Positions 54,354 through 63,999 are shown, numbered from the stretch's first letter. The stretch is 64,000 bases of DNA from Propionicimonas sp. (GCF_029975155.1 NZ_JARKPQ010000140.1:16195-80194), one strand, 5' to 3'. The notes: generated by a model from the sequence alone, not told the origin. A program made the numbers and translations.

Positions 54354-56776
54354 GCCACCACCTGCCTCGGTCCAGTGGCAAGGACGGACGCCGCGGTCAC
54401 CGCCTTGCGCCAGGTCGGCACCCGCGCGCGGCCGGAGAACACGTCGTAGCCGCGCGACTCGATCCGCTCCAGGATGCGGGAGTACAGGTCCAGCGCCGTG
54501 CCCACGCACCGCGCGGACGCCGGCGGCAGCATCAGCAGGCCCGTGCGGGCCTCCTCGTACAGCTCCCGGTTGCGGGCGATCTCGAACGCCATCAGCTCAC
54601 GCCAGGGCTGGTCGACCACGCGCCGCCACGGGTCCGCACCGAACCGGGACAGGTCGTCGGCCGGCAGGTACACCCGGCCGCGGTCGAGGTCCTCGCCGAC
54701 GTCGCGCAGGAAGTTCGTCAGCTGGAACGCGAACCCCAGCGCCCGGGCCGGCGCCTTCGCGTCCGGCGTGAGTGGCTGCAGGACGGGCAGCATCATCTCT
54801 CCGACCACCGCGGCCGAGCCCTCCATGTAGCCGCACAGATCGGCCCAGGTGCGATAGCCGGAGACAGCCAGGTCGAGCTCCATCGCGCCGAAGAACCGGT
54901 CGAAGCACTCCCGCTCGATACCGGTCTCATGGACGGTGTGCGCGATCGCGGCGAGGGTCGCGTCCGGCGGATCGCCGGCGAGCGCAGCGGCGAAGCCGGC
55001 CCGGAAGGCGGCCAGCTGCTGAGCGGTGGCAGAGCCGCGGACGGTGGTGGCGCCGTCCGCGTCCACGATGTCGTCGGCCAGCCGGCACAGCGCGTAGACC
55101 GCGTACACGTGCCGCCGCTGCGCGGCCGGCAGCAGCGCGGCGCCCCAGTAGTACGTGGTGCCGTACGTCCTCGTCAGGCGGGCGCATTCGGCGTAGCCGG
55201 CGGTCAGTTCGGGAGTCATGGTGCCTCGCCGTCGGCCAGCCGGCCGCACGGGATCCCGGGGCGAGCCCGGGATGACGGTGGTTGCGGCCGGGACGACGGT
55301 GGGTGGGCGCGACGCGCCCAGGTACGTCCGGACGCGCTCGGCGGCCAGCTCGCCGCTGATCAGCACCATCGGTACGCCGACGCCGGGGGTGGTGCCCGAG
55401 CCGGCGAAGAACACGCCGGGCAGGCGCGGCTCGACGTTGGCCGGACGGAAGGGTCCGGTCTGGCCGAAGGTGTGGGCGAGGCTGAACGGCGTCCCCATCG
55501 CCATGCCCTGCTCGGCCCAGTCCAGGGGCGTGACCAGGCGCTCGGTGACCACGTCGTCCGGGTAGCCGTTGGCCCCGAGGAAGCGGTGCAGCCGCTCCCG
55601 CGCCGGGCCACGCTCCCGCGTCCAGTCGACCGACGCGCCCAGGTGCGGCACCGGCTCCAGCACGTACAGCGCGCTGTGGCCGTCCGGCGCGACGTCGGCG
55701 TCCAGGCTCGGCACGGTGACCAAGCGGGACGGGTCGCCCATCAGCTCCTTGCGCCTGATCAGCTGGTCGAACGCCACATCCCAGGACTCGGCGAAGTGGA
55801 TGTTGTGGTGGGCGACCCCGGCGTCCGGCAGCCCCTTCACCCCCACGTGCCAGACCAGCGCGGACGGCGACCAGGCCGCTCGGGCGAGGCCCCGGGGCGG
55901 GGTGAGGTCGGGAAGGAGCCGCGCGTAGGCCGTCGGCAGATCGAGGGTGACCACGGCCGCGTCCACGGCGAGCTTCTCGCCCCCGGCGACCACCCCGGCC
56001 AGCTTGCCGGTCGCGTCGGTGAGCAGCTCGGTGACCGGCGCCCCGTACCGCAGTTCCGCGCCGGCCGCGCCCAGCGCCCTGGCGAGCGCAACCGGCACCC
56101 GGTGCATGCCACCCTCGGGGTAGTACACGCCCGAGATGCAGTCCATGTAGGTGATCACCGCGTAGATCGCCAGCGCGTCGGTGGGGGCGAGGCCGGCGTA
56201 CATCGCCTGGAAGGTGAACAGCCGCACCAGCCGCGGGTCGGCGATCCGCTTCGCCACGGCCTTCTGCAGGCTGCCGAAGCCGCCGAGCCGGATCAGCCTC
56301 GCCGCAGCGGACGGGCGGGTGAGCAGATCCATCGGGGAGTCGAAGTTCCGCTCGATGAAGTGCGGCATCTCGGTCGAGTAGAGGTCCTGCAGCCAGTCGA
56401 CGAAGGCACCGAACGCCTGCGCGTCGCGTGCCAGGCCACGACGGCGCAACTCCGCCACCTGGTCGGCCAGGCCGGCGCGCACCAGCAGTTCGGAGCCGTC
56501 GGCGTAGACCGCCCGGTAGGCCGGGTCGAGGCGCCGCAGCGGCACCTCCGACTCCAGCGACGTCCCCAGCCGCGCGAACGCCCGATCGAGCAGGTGCGGC
56601 ATGGTCAGCACCGTCGGACCGGTGTCGAAGGTGAAGCCGTCCTGACTCAGCGTGCCGGCCCTCCCGCCCGGCTCGGCCTCCCGCTCCAGCACGACCACGT
56701 CGTGGCCGTCGCCCATCAACTGGGCCGCGGCGGACAGTCCGGCAAGGCCGGCTCCGACCACCGCGACGCGGCTCAT
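54350..56776 (-). CDS. crtI-crtB: Single ORF combining phytoene desaturase (CrtI, N-terminal) and phytoene synthase (CrtB, C-terminal)
   Basis: 808 aa: MSRVAVVGAGLAGLSAAAQLMGDGHDVVVLEREAEPGGRAGTL... then linker PPTVVPAATTVIPGSPRDPVRPAGRRRG then MTPELTAGYAECARLTRTYGTTYYWGAALLPAAQRRHVYAVYALCRLADDIVD. Confidence 0.9.
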   Translation of the reverse strand: MSRVAVVGAGLAGLSAAAQLMGDGHDVVVLEREAEPGGRAGTLSQDGFTFDTGPTVLTMPHLLDRAFARLGTSLESEVPLRRLDPAYRAVYADGSELLVRAGLADQVAELRRRGLARDAQAFGAFVDWLQDLYSTEMPHFIERNFDSPMDLLTRPSAAARLIRLGGFGSLQKAVAKRIADPRLVRLFTFQAMYAGLAPTDALAIYAVITYMDCISGVYYPEGGMHRVPVALARALGAAGAELRYGAPVTELLTDATGKLAGVVAGGEKLAVDAAVVTLDLPTAYARLLPDLTPPRGLARAAWSPSALVWHVGVKGLPDAGVAHHNIHFAESWDVAFDQLIRRKELMGDPSRLVTVPSLDADVAPDGHSALYVLEPVPHLGASVDWTRERGPARERLHRFLGANGYPDDVVTERLVTPLDWAEQGMAMGTPFSLAHTFGQTGPFRPANVEPRLPGVFFAGSGTTPGVGVPMVLISGELAAERVRTYLGASRPPTVVPAATTVIPGSPRDPVRPAGRRRGTMTPELTAGYAECARLTRTYGTTYYWGAALLPAAQRRHVYAVYALCRLADDIVDADGATTVRGSATAQQLAAFRAGFAAALAGDPPDATLAAIAHTVHETGIERECFDRFFGAMELDLAVSGYRTWADLCGYMEGSAAVVGEMMLPVLQPLTPDAKAPARALGFAFQLTNFLRDVGEDLDRGRVYLPADDLSRFGADPWRRVVDQPWRELMAFEIARNRELYEEARTGLLMLPPASARCVGTALDLYSRILERIESRGYDVFSGRARVPTWRKAVTAASVLATGPRQVVA

Positions 56777-56837
56777 GCGGGGTCCCCGCAGAGTTGTTCG
56801 GGGGAGCGCAGCGGAGGAGAAGAACTCCGTGGGGTGC

Positions 56838-57956
56838 TCATGCGTCCCGCCAGGCGACCCGGCGCGCCAGCGACTCCAGCCCGGACGCGGCGTCGGCGTC
56901 GATCGCCGGGTCGTCGAGGGCGACGAACGCGGACGCGACCGCGTCCCGGATCATGGCCTCCACATCGGCGATCACGCCCGACCGGACGAACTCACCCTGC
57001 AGCGCAGCCACCAGCGACCGGGACGCGTGCCCGCCGGCCGCCCGCCGCAACGCGCGCTGCCAGCGGGGCGAGAATCGCTCCGCGGCCAACGCCATCAGCA
57101 CGGTCGGCTTGCCCGCGAGGAGGTCGTCCCCGACCGGCTTGCCCATGGCCTGCGCGTCGCCGATCACGCCGAGGACGTCGTCGCGCAGCGCGAAGGCCTC
57201 CCCCACCGCCACCCCGTAGCGTTCGAGTGCGACGAGCGTGCGCGGTCCGGCCCCGGCGGCCATCGCGCCCAGCTGCAGCGGCCGCCACACCGTGTACGCG
57301 CCGGACTTGACCCGCGCCACCTCACGGGCGTGCACGAGGTCGCGGCGGCCGTTGGCGGCACCGACCAGGTCGCGGCCCTGGCCCAGCATCAGCTCGATGC
57401 ACAGGGTTCGCCACAGCTCCTGCAATGGACGCGGCAGCGCGGCGACCAGCAATCCGGACTCGCTGTGCGCGAGGTCGCCGGCCAGGATCGCGATGTTCTC
57501 GCCGTATCGCTGCGCGTCCCCGATGCCGTGCCGCTGGACGTGCTGGCCGCGCGCGCTGGCATGGACGGACGGGCGCCCGCGGCGCGTCTCGGACCCGTCC
57601 ATCACGTCGTCGTGGATCAGCGCGAACACGTGCAGCAGTTCCAGCGCCGCGCCCACCGTGACCAGGTCCTCGTGCCCGGCGCCGGTGCGGTGCCCGCCGG
57701 CGGCCACCCAGCCCCAGTGGGCCATCCGCGGCCGGAACCGCTTGCCGCCCGAGCGGACCATCGTCTCGAGCAGGTCGAGCACGGAGTCGGTGTGCAGCAC
57801 GCCCTCGCGCGGCACCACGGCCGCGGCGAGGTCGGCCCACCTCGCCCGCAGCGAGTCGAGGGTCGCGTCGATGACGGCTTCGACCGCGGCCACCGTGCTG
57901 TCGTCCCGCGCGACGAGATGACCGACCTGCGAGGCTGAGGAGTGGATCAGGGTCAT
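56838..57956 (-). CDS. crtE: Polyprenyl/GGPP synthase
   Basis: GGKRFRPRMAHWG...LELLHVFALIHDDVMDGSETRRGRPSVH...; DDVLGVIGDAQAMGKPVGDDLLAGKPTVL. Confidence 0.93.
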   Translation of the reverse strand: MTLIHSSASQVGHLVARDDSTVAAVEAVIDATLDSLRARWADLAAAVVPREGVLHTDSVLDLLETMVRSGGKRFRPRMAHWGWVAAGGHRTGAGHEDLVTVGAALELLHVFALIHDDVMDGSETRRGRPSVHASARGQHVQRHGIGDAQRYGENIAILAGDLAHSESGLLVAALPRPLQELWRTLCIELMLGQGRDLVGAANGRRDLVHAREVARVKSGAYTVWRPLQLGAMAAGAGPRTLVALERYGVAVGEAFALRDDVLGVIGDAQAMGKPVGDDLLAGKPTVLMALAAERFSPRWQRALRRAAGGHASRSLVAALQGEFVRSGVIADVEAMIRDAVASAFVALDDPAIDADAASGLESLARRVAWRDA

Positions 57957-58501
57957 GCCGCGCCCACTTTCCGCATCGCATTCTCCAGCAGCGGCAGCTG
58001 CAGCGCGCACCACGGGCTGAGCAGGGCCGGCACGGTGTCGGCGATCCGGAGCAGGTCGTCCCAGGGAGCCCAGGCGGTCTCGCAGACCTCCGCCGGGTCG
58101 GGCGTGAGCGTGCCTCGCGCCCGGCCGAGCCAGACCGGGCAGGTCTCGTTCTCGACGGTCCCGGACGCGTCCACGGCGCGGTAGCCGAAGTCGGGCAGGA
58201 CCAGGTTCAGGTCGTCGACCGAAACGCCGAGTTCCTGGGACACCCGCCGCCGCACGGCCGCCTCGCCGGCCTCACCGGGACGGGGATGGCCGCAGCAGGA
58301 GTTCGTCCACACCCCCGGCCAAGTGGCCTTGGTCAGGGCGCGGCGGGTGAGCAGCAGGCGTCCGGCGTCGTCGAACAGGTAGCAGGAGAACGCGAGGTGC
58401 CGCGGGGTGTCGCGGGTGTGCACGGCCGCGCGGTCGGCCTGTCCGATCGGGCGGTCGTGCTCATCGAGGAGCACCACCAGGTCGTCGACGTCGGCGTTCA
58501 T
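57953..58501 (-). CDS. idi: Isopentenyl-diphosphate delta-isomerase type 1
   Basis: LLTRRALTKATWPGVWTNSCCGHPRPGEAGEAAVRRRVSQELGV; ATGA overlap with crtE. Confidence 0.95.
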   Translation of the reverse strand: MNADVDDLVVLLDEHDRPIGQADRAAVHTRDTPRHLAFSCYLFDDAGRLLLTRRALTKATWPGVWTNSCCGHPRPGEAGEAAVRRRVSQELGVSVDDLNLVLPDFGYRAVDASGTVENETCPVWLGRARGTLTPDPAEVCETAWAPWDDLLRIADTVPALLSPWCALQLPLLENAMRKVGAA

Positions 58502-59307
58502 CGGGCGCCCCCGGACTGGTTGGCGTGGACGGGAACAAGCTGACCCGCCCGTCCGAGCCAGATCAAGCCGGTGACGGTCAGCACAACTGCTGCGGCCACC
58601 ACGGCAGCGACGCCGGTGAGCGTCGATGCCGGCTCGCCGGTCAGTCGCCCGACACCGATCCAGGACAGTCCCCAGGCCATGGCCAGGGCGACGCCGATCC
58701 GGCCGTCCAGCACGCGGGCCAGCACGGCGCCGATGGCCGCAGCCACCGCGAGCACGGCGACGGCCAGAAGCTCCGCGACCGGCAGCGGCGGGTTCACCCC
58801 GGACGCGACCAGGGCGGCGGTGATGTTCGCGGCGGTGGCGATCGCCACCCAGCCGAGGTAGAGCCCGAACGTGCCGTCCACCACGACCTTCTCGACCGCG
58901 GAGGCGTGCCGCGGCGGACCGAGCCGCCGCATCAGCTCGCCCAGCGTGGCGACGAGGGCGACGATCACGATGACGCTGACCCACAGCCAGCCCGCCTGCG
59001 TGACCAGCAACCAGGCGCCGTTCAGCACCATCGTCAGCGCGGCGAGGGCGCCGATCCGGCGGGCCCGCGGCGAGGCGGTGTTCGCGGGCAGCCACTGCCA
59101 GACCACGTAGGCGATCAGGCCCGCGTAGATCACCGACCAGATCGAGAACGCGCGAACAGCCGGTGCCAGCAGCGTCGCGGTCGCCGACAGGCTGCCGCCG
59201 GAGCTCTCCTCGACCCGCGTGCCGATCACGCCGACGCCGAACAGCGTGCCCACGACCATGCACACGGCGGCGGCGGTGACCGCCACCTGGCGAACTCGAT
59301 CCCTCAT
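58498..59307 (-). CDS. TspO/MBR-like tryptophan-rich membrane protein
   Basis: MRDRVRQVAVTAAAVCMVVGTLFGVGVIG...FSIWSVIYAGLIAYVVWQWLP...MVLNGAWLLVTQAGWLWVSV. Confidence 0.7.
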   Translation of the reverse strand: MRDRVRQVAVTAAAVCMVVGTLFGVGVIGTRVEESSGGSLSATATLLAPAVRAFSIWSVIYAGLIAYVVWQWLPANTASPRARRIGALAALTMVLNGAWLLVTQAGWLWVSVIVIVALVATLGELMRRLGPPRHASAVEKVVVDGTFGLYLGWVAIATAANITAALVASGVNPPLPVAELLAVAVLAVAAAIGAVLARVLDGRIGVALAMAWGLSWIGVGRLTGEPASTLTGVAAVVAAAVVLTVTGLIWLGRAGQLVPVHANQSGGAR

Positions 59308-59338
59308 TGCGTACTCCTGCCCCCGAAACCTGCATCCC

Positions 59339-59410
59339 AAACCTTGTACAAAAACGATGCCAGTTACCCCACAGCTTGAACAGACTTCAGCGGTAAACCT
59401 TAGACAAAAT
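59339..59410. promoter_or_regulatory. Candidate CarH/LitR operator pair
   Basis: Two direct repeats AAACCTTGTACAAAAA (about 59338) and AAACCTTAGACAAAAT (about 59395) between the divergent carotenoid operon and the MerR-B12 regulator. Confidence 0.55.
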
Positions 59411-59460
59411 GCGTACGACTCTCGCCGTTGTGGTGAACTCGCCGGTACCCTCGGACGGTC

Positions 59461-60291
59461 ATGGTCACGATCAAGAAGGCCGCCGAGCTCACCGGGGTCC
59501 CCGAGCACACGCTGCGGGCGTGGGAGCGCCGCTACGGCCTGGTCGCGCCGCACCGCACCGCCGCGGGCTACCGGCTGTACGACGAGGCCGCCCTGGAGCG
59601 GATCCGGCTGATGCACAGCCTCGTCCGGGCGGGCTGGTCGCCCCGCGAGGCCGCCGTCGAGTCTGCGCGCCGCGGGCAGGACGAGGCGGGACCGCATGGC
59701 GAGCGGGAACTGGTGGCGGCAGCGGCGGCCCTGGATGGGGACGCGGCCGCGCGGGTGCTGGACGCCCAGTTCGCCCGGGGGTCGTTCGAGACCGTCGTCG
59801 ACGAGTGGCTGATGCCGGCGATGACCGTGCTCGGCCGGGCGTGGGCGAGCGGCGAGGTGTCCGTCGCGGGTGAGCACCTGGTGAGCAACCTCGTCATGCG
59901 CCGGCTCGCCGCGGCCTACGAGGCCGCCGGCCAGCCCGCCTCGGGCCGGACGGTCCTCGTCGGCGCCCCGCCCGGCGTCGACCACGAACTCGGCCTGCTG
60001 GCGTTCGCCACCGCGGCCCGCCGGGCCGGGATCGCCACGGTCTATCTGGGTTCGCAGCTGCCCGCGGAGGCATGGCGCGACGCCGCGGGGAAGGTCGGCG
60101 CCCACGCGGCCGTCAGCTCGCTGTACCGCCGCAAGGACGCGGCGCGGCTGCGTCCGGTGGTCGCGGCGCTCGCCGACCTGCCGTCCCTTGAGCTGTGGGT
60201 GGGCGGACGCCACCAGCACCTCGCCCCGCCACCGTTCCGTCCGCTCGGCCACTCGATCAGCGAGGCCGCCGCGAAGCTCGCCGTCCCCTGA
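59461..60291 (+). CDS. carH: MerR-family regulator with B12-binding domain (CarH/LitR-type photoreceptor)
   Basis: MerR HTH KKAAELTGVPEHTLRAWERRYGLVAPHRTAAGYRLYDE; helical/B12 signatures EWLMPAMTVLGRAWASGEVSVAGEHLVSNLVMRRL and APPGVDHELGLLAFATAARRAGIATVYLGSQLP. Confidence 0.88.
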   Translation: MVTIKKAAELTGVPEHTLRAWERRYGLVAPHRTAAGYRLYDEAALERIRLMHSLVRAGWSPREAAVESARRGQDEAGPHGERELVAAAAALDGDAAARVLDAQFARGSFETVVDEWLMPAMTVLGRAWASGEVSVAGEHLVSNLVMRRLAAAYEAAGQPASGRTVLVGAPPGVDHELGLLAFATAARRAGIATVYLGSQLPAEAWRDAAGKVGAHAAVSSLYRRKDAARLRPVVAALADLPSLELWVGGRHQHLAPPPFRPLGHSISEAAAKLAVP

Positions 60292-60482
60292 CCATTCGTC
60301 GATCTCTGGAGTGACCGGAAAATGGGGACAGGTCCCTTTCCCGTTCACCCGGACGACCCGCCGATCGTCGAGCCTGTCGAGACACGGCGCCGGTCTCGAC
60401 AAGCCCGACCAGCGAACTGCGGGGGTGACCAGCGATCTATGGGAGTGGAGCGTGAACGGTAAAGGACCCGTCCCCTTACTGT

Positions 60483-60965
60483 TCAGGCCCGGTTGCGCCT
60501 TGCCACGGCGGCGGACAGCGCGGTGGCGAAGGCACACCAGGCGGCGTAGGCGAGGAACGGCGTGGTGTTGGCCCGCCCGGTCGGACGGGCGCGGCGAGCG
60601 AGGTCGGCGGCACTCGCCGCGAGCACGGCTGCGACACCAACGGCCGGACGCAGCGCGTGCGCGCGGAAGAAGACCCCGCTCCATGCCGCGTTCAGCACGA
60701 GGTTGGCGGCGTAGGCAGCCTTGAACCGGTCGGCGTCCGCCTGGCGTCCGCCCTCCTCCAGGCCGGCGATCGTGCGGGTCGCAGCCGCGCCGATGGCCGC
60801 GTAGAGCGTCGTCCAGACCAGCGGGAACGCCGCCGGCGGCGGCTGCCAGCGCGGCAGGCGCAGCGACCGGTACCAGGCCGACGTCGGGTTGGTCAGGATC
60901 GAGCCGGCCACCGCACAGGCGGTGGTCAGCGCGCCGACGACGGGGCCGGGTTCGCGGGTCTTCAT
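60483..60965 (-). CDS. TspO/MBR family tryptophan-rich sensory protein
   Basis: SAWYRSLRLPRWQPPPAAFPLVWTTLYAAIGAAA...NLVLNAAWSGVFFRAH...NTTPFLAYAAWCAFATALSAAVARRN. Confidence 0.9.
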   Translation of the reverse strand: MKTREPGPVVGALTTACAVAGSILTNPTSAWYRSLRLPRWQPPPAAFPLVWTTLYAAIGAAATRTIAGLEEGGRQADADRFKAAYAANLVLNAAWSGVFFRAHALRPAVGVAAVLAASAADLARRARPTGRANTTPFLAYAAWCAFATALSAAVARRNRA

Positions 60966-61468
60966 CAGGTGTCCTCTCCGATCCGGGGACGGCTGCGCAG
61001 CAGCAGGGGTAGCAGGAGCCATGCGCCCAGGAATACGACCGCGCCGACGAGCGCCGCGACGAGGCCGGAGGTCGTGCCGAGCACGAACCCGAAGACGAGA
61101 GCGGTGACGAGTACGACGGTGACCGCGAGGAGGGCCAGTCCGATCTTGGCCAGGACATCGGACGAGTCGACGAGCAGGTCCTTCACGTGGCGCCGGAACA
61201 GCAGCCGGTGCAGCGGCACGGGCGCGACGACGAAGAGCGTGGCCAGCGTGCCGGAGGCGACGGCGCCGAGGAACACGGCCACCAGCGCCGGGTCGAGCTC
61301 GGCGAAGCGGGACTGGAACGGGATCGTCAGCAGGAAGCCCGACAGGATCTGGATGCCGGTCTGGGTCACCCGCAGCTCCTGGAGCAGTTCGCTCCAGTTC
61401 CGGTCGCTGCGCTCCGCGGGGGTCTCGTTGCGCTCGGGCCAGGGCCTCTCCGTCCGCTCGTCCGACAT
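60965..61468 (-). CDS. DUF6328-type membrane protein
   Basis: ERNETPAERSDRNWSELLQELRVTQTGIQILSGFLLTIPFQSRFAELD. Confidence 0.82.
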   Translation of the reverse strand: MSDERTERPWPERNETPAERSDRNWSELLQELRVTQTGIQILSGFLLTIPFQSRFAELDPALVAVFLGAVASGTLATLFVVAPVPLHRLLFRRHVKDLLVDSSDVLAKIGLALLAVTVVLVTALVFGFVLGTTSGLVAALVGAVVFLGAWLLLPLLLRSRPRIGEDT

Positions 61469-61533
61469 CGTCCTCCCTGCTGTCGCGTGGACTACAGGCA
61501 ATACCCACGCGGACGGCCGGACAACCCCTGGCC

Positions 61534-62250
61534 TCAGCTCGCGGGGCGCCGGGCCACCCAGGTGTGCAGGATGCCGCGCTGCCAGCCGTCCACGTCGAGG
61601 CGGACGAGGTCGGTGAAGCCCGCCGCCGCCAGCCGGGCGGAGAAGGCGTCCGTGCCGTCGAACCCGCGCACGCTGCGCCATAGGTACACGTACAGGCTCG
61701 GACGGGCGCGCAGCACGAACGCCAGCGGCACGACGACCAGCCAGCAGACCAGCGACCAGACGATCCCGGCACGCCGTCGGCCGGCCACCGAGTACTCCTG
61801 GACGACCAGCCACCCGCCGGGTTCCAGCTGCTCGCGCACCATGCCGAGCACGTCGTCCCGGCCCGCCGCCGGCACGTTCCGGAACAGGTACGCGGCCAGG
61901 ACCCCCTGGGCCGGCGGCAGCCCCAGGCCGGGCAGCGTCTCCGCCGTGGCGTGGACGAACTCCACCCCGGCCGGCCACGCCTTCGTCCGCGCCTGGTCGA
62001 GCATGCCCTCGGACGCGTCCACGCCCACCACCCGAGCCTCCGGTAGGGCCTCGACCAGCGCCGCTGTGGACGATCCCGAGCCGCAGCCGAGGTCGAGGAG
62101 CACGAGGTCCCCGCGCCCGCCCAGCCGCTCGGCGAGCACCCTCGCTGCCGCCCGGAGGTGGCGGTGGTAGCCGGGGTTGAGCCGGGTCATCAGGTCGTAG
62201 CGCCCGGCCGCGCGGTCGAAGGCGTCGTCCAGCCCCGGCGTGGTCCTCAT
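61534..62250 (-). CDS. Class I SAM-dependent methyltransferase (UbiE-like)
   Basis: MRTTPGLDDAFDRAAGRYDLMTRLNPGYHRHLRAAARVLAERLGGRGDLVLLDLGCGSGSSTAALVEAL. Confidence 0.9.
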   Translation of the reverse strand: MRTTPGLDDAFDRAAGRYDLMTRLNPGYHRHLRAAARVLAERLGGRGDLVLLDLGCGSGSSTAALVEALPEARVVGVDASEGMLDQARTKAWPAGVEFVHATAETLPGLGLPPAQGVLAAYLFRNVPAAGRDDVLGMVREQLEPGGWLVVQEYSVAGRRRAGIVWSLVCWLVVVPLAFVLRARPSLYVYLWRSVRGFDGTDAFSARLAAAGFTDLVRLDVDGWQRGILHTWVARRPAS

Positions 62251-62301
62251 CGCGGCACGGTAGCGGATTGGACGACTGCTCCGGAGGGTACTGCGGTGGG
62301 C

Positions 62302-63171
62302 ATGAGTGAGCAGAAGTCGGGCTTCCCGCCGCAGGAGCAGCAGCCGCCGGGGCTGACCGGGGAGATGCGTCCCCGTCCCGACCACGGCGAGGACAGCTAC
62401 ACCGGTTCGGGCCTGCTGACCGGACGCCGCGCGCTGATCACCGGCGGCGACTCCGGCATCGGCCGCGCGGTGGCGATCGCCTTCGCTCGCGAGGGCGCCG
62501 ACGTCGCCATCGGCTACCTGGCCGAGGAGGAAGCGGACGCCCGGGAGACCCTCGACCTCATCGAGCAGGCCGGACGCACCGCTGTGGGCATCGCGGCCGA
62601 CCTGACCACCCGCGACGCCTGCCGCCAGACCGTCGAGGCCGCCGTCACGGGTCTGGGCGGGCTGGACATCCTGGCCAACAACGCCGGCTTCCACTTCACG
62701 AAGGGCGACTCGGGGACGCTGAAGGGCCTCGAGCCGGACCTGGTGGAACGCGTGCTGCAGCTCAACTTCGCCGCCGTACTGTGGCTGTCGCAGGCCGCGC
62801 TGCCCCACCTCGGGAAGGGTTCGGCGATCATCAACACCAGTTCGATCCAGGCGTACGAGCCGTCTGTCCAGCTGCTCGACTACGCGGCGACCAAGGCGGC
62901 GATCAACAGCATCACGGTGAACCTGGCCGAGCAGCTCGGCCCGAAGGGGATCCGGGTGAACGCCGTCGCACCGGGTCCGATCTGGACGCCGCTGCAGCCC
63001 GCCACCCGGGACGCGGAGGAGGTGGCGACGTTCGGCTCTGACACCCCGCTGGGCCGGGCCGGCCAGCCGGCGGAGGTCGCGCCCGCGTTCGTGTTCCTCG
63101 CGTCCGAGCGGACGGCGAGCTTCGTGTCCGGGACGATCCTCGGCGTCACCGGGGGCAAGGCGACGTTCTAG
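62302..63171 (+). CDS. Short-chain dehydrogenase/reductase
   Basis: [35 protein letters not shown]...LANNAG...[21 protein letters not shown]. Confidence 0.94.
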   Translation: MSEQKSGFPPQEQQPPGLTGEMRPRPDHGEDSYTGSGLLTGRRALITGGDSGIGRAVAIAFAREGADVAIGYLAEEEADARETLDLIEQAGRTAVGIAADLTTRDACRQTVEAAVTGLGGLDILANNAGFHFTKGDSGTLKGLEPDLVERVLQLNFAAVLWLSQAALPHLGKGSAIINTSSIQAYEPSVQLLDYAATKAAINSITVNLAEQLGPKGIRVNAVAPGPIWTPLQPATRDAEEVATFGSDTPLGRAGQPAEVAPAFVFLASERTASFVSGTILGVTGGKATF

Positions 63172-63244
63172 GCTGGGTGCGGCCTCCGCGACGGCACGCA
63201 CGGCGAGAACGCGGAGGGCCCACCCTCATCGAGGGGAGGTGCGC

Positions 63245-63640
63245 GTGGAGCACAAGAGCTGGTTCCTCACCGTCGCGAATGCGCTGTCGCAGTTCGCGGG
63301 CCGGGCGACCACGTTCATCGGGGCGACCTCGCTGGTGGTGCTGTGGGCGGTCCTCGGTCCGGTGTTCGGGTTCAGCGACACCTGGCAGTTGGTGATCAAC
63401 ACGTCGACGACGATCATCACGTTCCTGATGGTGTTCCTGATTCAGAACACCCAGAACCGGGACACCGCCGCCATCCAGACCAAGCTGGACGAGCTGATCC
63501 GCGCCATCGAGGGTGCGAACGACGCCCTGCTCGACCTCGAGGAGCTGGACGAGAAGGACATCTCCAAGATCCGCGAGCCCTACGAGGACCTCGCCCGGAA
63601 GGCCAAAGAGAAGCACGGCCTCGGCTCCGACATCCCCTGA
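63245..63640 (+). CDS. Low-affinity iron permease family protein
   Basis: [82 protein letters not shown]. Confidence 0.9.
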   Translation: MEHKSWFLTVANALSQFAGRATTFIGATSLVVLWAVLGPVFGFSDTWQLVINTSTTIITFLMVFLIQNTQNRDTAAIQTKLDELIRAIEGANDALLDLEELDEKDISKIREPYEDLARKAKEKHGLGSDIP

Positions 63641-63717
63641 GCGGACCGCGTCACCCGGGCCGCTGTTTCTCGTCCTCCCGGGCCGCTGCTTGTCGCCCTC
63701 CTAATGCATGTGCTCCT

Positions 63718-63999
63718 CGTCATCCCGGGCTTGACCCGGGATCCCTGTTGCCGCATTGCCAGACCGGTGCAGGGATCCCGGCGTCCGCCGGGACGACGAG
63801 TGGGGCCGCTGCCCCTCGTCATCCCGGGCCTGACCCGGGATCCCTGTTGCCGCATTGCCAGACCGGTGCACGGATCCCGGCGTCCGCCGGGATGACGGGT
63901 GGTGCTTCTTCTCGTCATCCCGGGCCTGACCCGGGATCCCCGTTGCCGCATTGCCAGACCGGTGCAGGGATCCCGGCGTTCGCCGGGACGACGAGTGGT
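63718..63999. repeat. Three tandem copies of a roughly 85-bp bipartite palindromic element
   Basis: TCGTCATCCCGGGCNTGACCCGGGATCCCTGTTGCCGCATTGCCAGACCGGTGCAGGGATCCCGGCGTCCGCCGGGACGACGAG, repeated at about 63718, 63818 and 63914 with few changes. Confidence 0.95.

Noticed and set aside
63718-63999. CRISPR array
   Set aside because: Units are about 85-100 bp with internal palindromes and no unique spacers.
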